From: JBGTLA01 sp041744375
Lineage (GTDB): Bacteria > Actinomycetota > Acidimicrobiia > Spongiisociales > ZC4RG35
NCBI GenBank assembly: GCA_041744375.1
Contig: JBGTLA010000045.1
Coordinates: forward strand, 1 to 15,956
Length of the DNA stretch: 15,956 bases
Direction: 5' to 3'
Every line of letters begins with the position of its first letter. Position 1 is the first letter of the stretch. This document shows, piece by piece, positions 14,636 through 15,956 of this stretch. The notes below the pieces were generated by a model. The model was not told the origin of the DNA and made no database searches. It saw nothing but the letters and a program-made list of their open reading frames with translations. The position numbers were made by a program, and so were the translations under genes.

Positions 14636-14846
14636 GCAACAGAGATCAGGCGGCGAAGCCCACGCCTCTCATGGCAGCCGCCGGGCCGGTCTCCGCAGCA
14701 CCAACCCCCCCACGAGAGCGACCTGCTACCGCGATGGCAGACTCAGGGTGGGCGAGGCGGGCGGGAAGAGACACCAGGAGATGGTGCTGGTGACTGTTCC
14801 GTGAGAAGAGGCGGCGCCAAGAGTTTCGTACTCTCCGCGTCAAGTC

Positions 14847-15098
14847 CTAAGAGCCTTCTGAGACTTCGTAGATCTCTTGGGCTACCAGACCGTGAGCTTC
14901 ACGATGGACCGTTGCCGCTGTCTCGGCGTCGGGAGCGTCAACGAGACAGAAGATCTTCCCGGCTCCTTCATCCACCCAATAGCGCTTGTAACTCACGCCG
15001 TATTTCGTCTGCGTCTCAAGGTCAGCCTGATGCGCTCCCGCCACATCATCGGCGGAGACGCCTCCGTCCATCGTGTGCACGTCCATGTATGTCGGCAT
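14847..15098 (-). CDS. DUF4242 protein (SCO4226-like)
   Basis: 83 residues, cytoplasmic. The sequence MPTYMDVHTM, then GAHQADLETQTKYGVSYKRYWVDEGAGKIFCLVDAPDAETAATVHREAHGL, matches the DUF4242 family: a small ferredoxin-like alpha/beta fold whose pattern is 'Y.....G....YWVDe..G.ifCLvdAPd.eaa..vHreAHGl'. The Streptomyces coelicolor member SCO4226 has been reported as a nickel-binding protein, and the conserved His, Cys and His/Glu residues are present here, so metal binding is plausible but inferred. The ATG at 15096-15098 has a good AGAAAGG ribosome-binding site. The gene appears to stand alone; a palindrome and a TTGACA lie just upstream. Confidence 0.82.
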   Translation of the reverse strand: MPTYMDVHTMDGGVSADDVAGAHQADLETQTKYGVSYKRYWVDEGAGKIFCLVDAPDAETAATVHREAHGLVAQEIYEVSEGS

Positions 15099-15117
15099 GG
15101 TTGCACCTTTCTTGTTC

Positions 15118-15138
15118 GTGGCACGTTGCCACTGTCAA
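15118..15138 (-). promoter_or_regulatory. TTGACA hexamer plus operator-like palindrome upstream of the DUF4242 gene
   Basis: On the minus strand a consensus TTGACA (15138-15133) is followed at once by the 6-3-6 inverted repeat GTGGCA-ACG-TGCCAC (15132-15118), 20 bp before the start codon. No good -10 box is found 17 bp downstream, and one there would leave almost no leader, so the TTGACA may be coincidental. The palindrome could be a repressor site. The role is inferred. Confidence 0.3.
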
Positions 15139-15340
15139 ACCTAGCAAACAGGCTGGACCCCTCGCGAGGCGACTCGGGTTGGCGGCGTGGTCATGTTGGT
15201 TGCTGTGGCCGGTGGATGAATGTCATCTAATCTGGGGAGGAATCGGCCATGTCGCTCCAGGCATCCGCTCTGCTTTCGTTGGGTACGTACAGCCAAGGTG
15301 CTGAAATCTCCGGATCCCGAGCAACAGGGCCTCTTCAGAC

Positions 15341-15415
15341 GCCGGGTTAGCTCAGTGGTAGAGCAACCGCCTTGTAAGCGGTAGGTCGTCGGTTCAATCC
15401 CGACACCCGGCTCCA
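15341..15415 (+). tRNA. tRNA-Thr (anticodon TGT)
   Basis: The full cloverleaf can be read. The acceptor stem is GCCGGGT/ACCCGGC and the D-arm is GCTC...GAGC with loop AGTGGTA. The anticodon stem ACCGC/GCGGT encloses the loop CTTGTAA, giving anticodon TGT (codon ACA, Thr). The T-arm is GTCGG-TTCAATC-CCGAC, and the discriminator T is followed by an encoded CCA (15413-15415). The length is 75 nt. No intron is present. Any upstream promoter lies in 15139-15340, where I see no gene and no strong -35/-10 pair. Confidence 0.97.
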
Positions 15416-15433
15416 CCACCCTTTCTCCTGTGC

Positions 15434-15446
15434 ACAGCGGTGCTGT
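15434..15446 (+). terminator. Candidate tRNA-Thr terminator hairpin
   Basis: ACAGC-GGT-GCTGT followed by TT lies 18 bp after the tRNA end. The stem is short (5 bp) and the T-tract is only two further bases, so this is a weak candidate. It also lies within the 3' flank of the convergent methyltransferase gene. Confidence 0.3.
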
Positions 15447-15447
15447 T

Positions 15448-15471
15448 TCCGCCCCGGTTCGGTCATAAAAA
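15448..15471 (+). repeat. Copy 2 of a 24-nt inverted repeat, over the methyltransferase stop codon
   Basis: It matches 14598-14621 on the opposite strand with one difference. This copy spans the stop codon (15463-15465) and last residues of the methyltransferase gene on the minus strand. It lacks the second arm that makes the other copy a full palindrome. Confidence 0.6.
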
Positions 15472-15956
15472 GCCCCGGAGGCGGGCCAGTTCGAAGGCGG
15501 CGAGGGCGGCGGCCACCGAGGCGTTGAGTGATTCGGTGGGACCGGGCATGGGGATGGACACGACGAGGTCCACTCGCTCGGCTACCAGGCGGCTGAGGCC
15601 GATTCCTTCTCCTCCGAGGACGAGGGCGACCGGTTCGGCCAACAACTCGAAGCCGAACAAGGACCGGTCGGCGGCGGAGTCGAGACCCACCGTCCACAGG
15701 CCGAGTCGGGACAACCGGGTCACGGCCTCTGCCACGGAGCCGACGACCGCCACCGTGGCGGACTCCAGCGCTCCGGCCGCCGCCTTGAAGGCGGTGGCCC
15801 CCAGCGGGGCGGCCCGGCGGTCTGAGAGCACGAAACCGGTGATTCCGGCCGCCACTGCCGAGCGCACGATGGCGCCCAGGTTGTGGGGGTCGACAATTCG
15901 GTCGAGCACCATCACGGCGGCCGGGTCCGACGAGGCGGCAACCTGCTCGAGTCCGG
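15463..15956 (-). CDS. rlmB: SpoU/TrmH-family rRNA 2'-O-methyltransferase (RlmB-like), C-terminal part
   Basis: The frame is open to the right edge, giving the last 164 residues or so of a protein usually around 250-300 long. It uses S-adenosylmethionine to methylate a ribose; RlmB acts on Gm2251 of 23S rRNA. The three SpoU motifs are present: DRIVDPHNLGAIVRSAVAAG (motif 1, with the catalytic Asn/Arg), ALVLGGEGIGLSRLV (motif 2) and IPMPGPTESLNASVAAALAAFEL (motif 3), which form the trefoil-knot cofactor site. The start codon lies outside the window; the ATG at 15913-15915 is internal, because homology (VAASSDPAAVMVLDRI) continues upstream of it. The RlmB subgroup is favoured over other TrmH-like enzymes but is not certain. 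A CCCG-CCTC-CGGG stem followed by TTTTT overlaps the gene end and may serve as its terminator. Confidence 0.88.
   Translation of the reverse strand, partial: GLEQVAASSDPAAVMVLDRIVDPHNLGAIVRSAVAAGITGFVLSDRRAAPLGATAFKAAAGALESATVAVVGSVAEAVTRLSRLGLWTVGLDSAADRSLFGFELLAEPVALVLGGEGIGLSRLVAERVDLVVSIPMPGPTESLNASVAAALAAFELARLRGFL

Larger units (their letters stand above)
14538..14846. other. Non-coding stretch between the DUF3263 and DUF4242 genes
   Basis: 309 bp with no supported gene. It must hold the promoter of the minus-strand DUF3263 operon, but no good -35/-10 pair is visible; CATAAA near 14603 is the only AT-rich candidate. It contains the 14609-14635 palindrome and one copy of a 24-nt repeat. 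A 65-codon minus-strand frame at 14646-14843 is open but has low-complexity content and no recognisable motif, so it is not called. Confidence 0.5.

Noticed and set aside
14646..14843. 65-codon minus-strand frame after the DUF4242 gene
   Set aside because: No recognisable motif, mixed low-complexity content and no clear ribosome-binding site. A small gene cannot be excluded but is not supported.
15141..15419. Minus-strand open frame containing VGIEPTTYRLQGGCSTTELT
   Set aside because: This is the familiar false protein produced by translating the antisense strand of a tRNA gene; it covers tRNA-Thr at 15341-15415.
1..15956. CRISPR array, phage attachment site, defence or toxin-antitoxin system
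   Set aside because: I looked for evenly spaced direct repeats, a tRNA 3'-end duplication and known effector motifs, and found none in this window.

Overview
The window is high-GC DNA from an actinobacterium. A wax ester synthase/diacylglycerol acyltransferase (WS/DGAT), a DUF3263 protein, a LytR C-terminal-domain protein and a DUF4242 (SCO4226-like) protein all point to Actinomycetota. An uncultured Acidimicrobiia-type genome is my best guess, but that is inference only. Gene spacing is tight, with several 1- to 4-base start/stop overlaps.

Layout, left to right. (1) 1-970 is insertion-sequence debris: the right end of an IS3-family element (1-140) appears to have landed in the 3' part of an IS481-family transposase gene (minus strand). 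The outer end of the IS481 element lies at about 970, only 96 bp before the next gene. (2) 1067-3493, plus strand: a WS/DGAT acyltransferase and a ten-helix EamA/DMT-type transporter. (3) 3450-5631, minus strand: an alanyl-tRNA editing protein (AlaX-like), a CvpA membrane domain fused to a degenerate CAP domain, and a conserved-looking unknown protein coupled to it. (4) 5749-11610, plus strand: a complete branched-chain-amino-acid-type (HAAT) ABC importer, consisting of a lipoprotein binding protein, LivH, an unusually long LivM, LivG and LivF. A 16-bp stem-loop lies between the binding-protein gene and the permease genes. (5) 11613-14537, minus strand: a probable four-gene operon of DUF3263 protein, LytR_C membrane protein, toast-rack-like membrane protein and AI-2E/PerM-type permease. 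It converges on livF with only 2 bp between the stop codons. (6) 14538-15956: a palindromic terminator-like element, a DUF4242 gene (minus), tRNA-Thr(TGT) (plus) and the 3' part of a SpoU/TrmH-family rRNA 2'-O-methyltransferase gene (minus), cut by the window edge.

The Liv cassette is the clear functional unit: lipoprotein capture outside the membrane, a LivH/LivM channel and a LivG/LivF ATPase pair. Its substrate cannot be told from sequence; branched-chain amino acids, other hydrophobic amino acids, amides and urea are all transported by this family. The 11613-14537 group looks like cell-envelope functions of unknown detail.

I did not find a clearly novel defence, mobile or biosynthetic system. 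The points most worth a second look are the CvpA-CAP fusion, the roughly 250-residue extra membrane region on LivM, complementary degenerate ATPase motifs in LivG and LivF, the Cys-to-Asp change in the AlaX metal site, and an inverted 24-nt repeat shared by the methyltransferase 3' end and the 14.6 kb palindrome.
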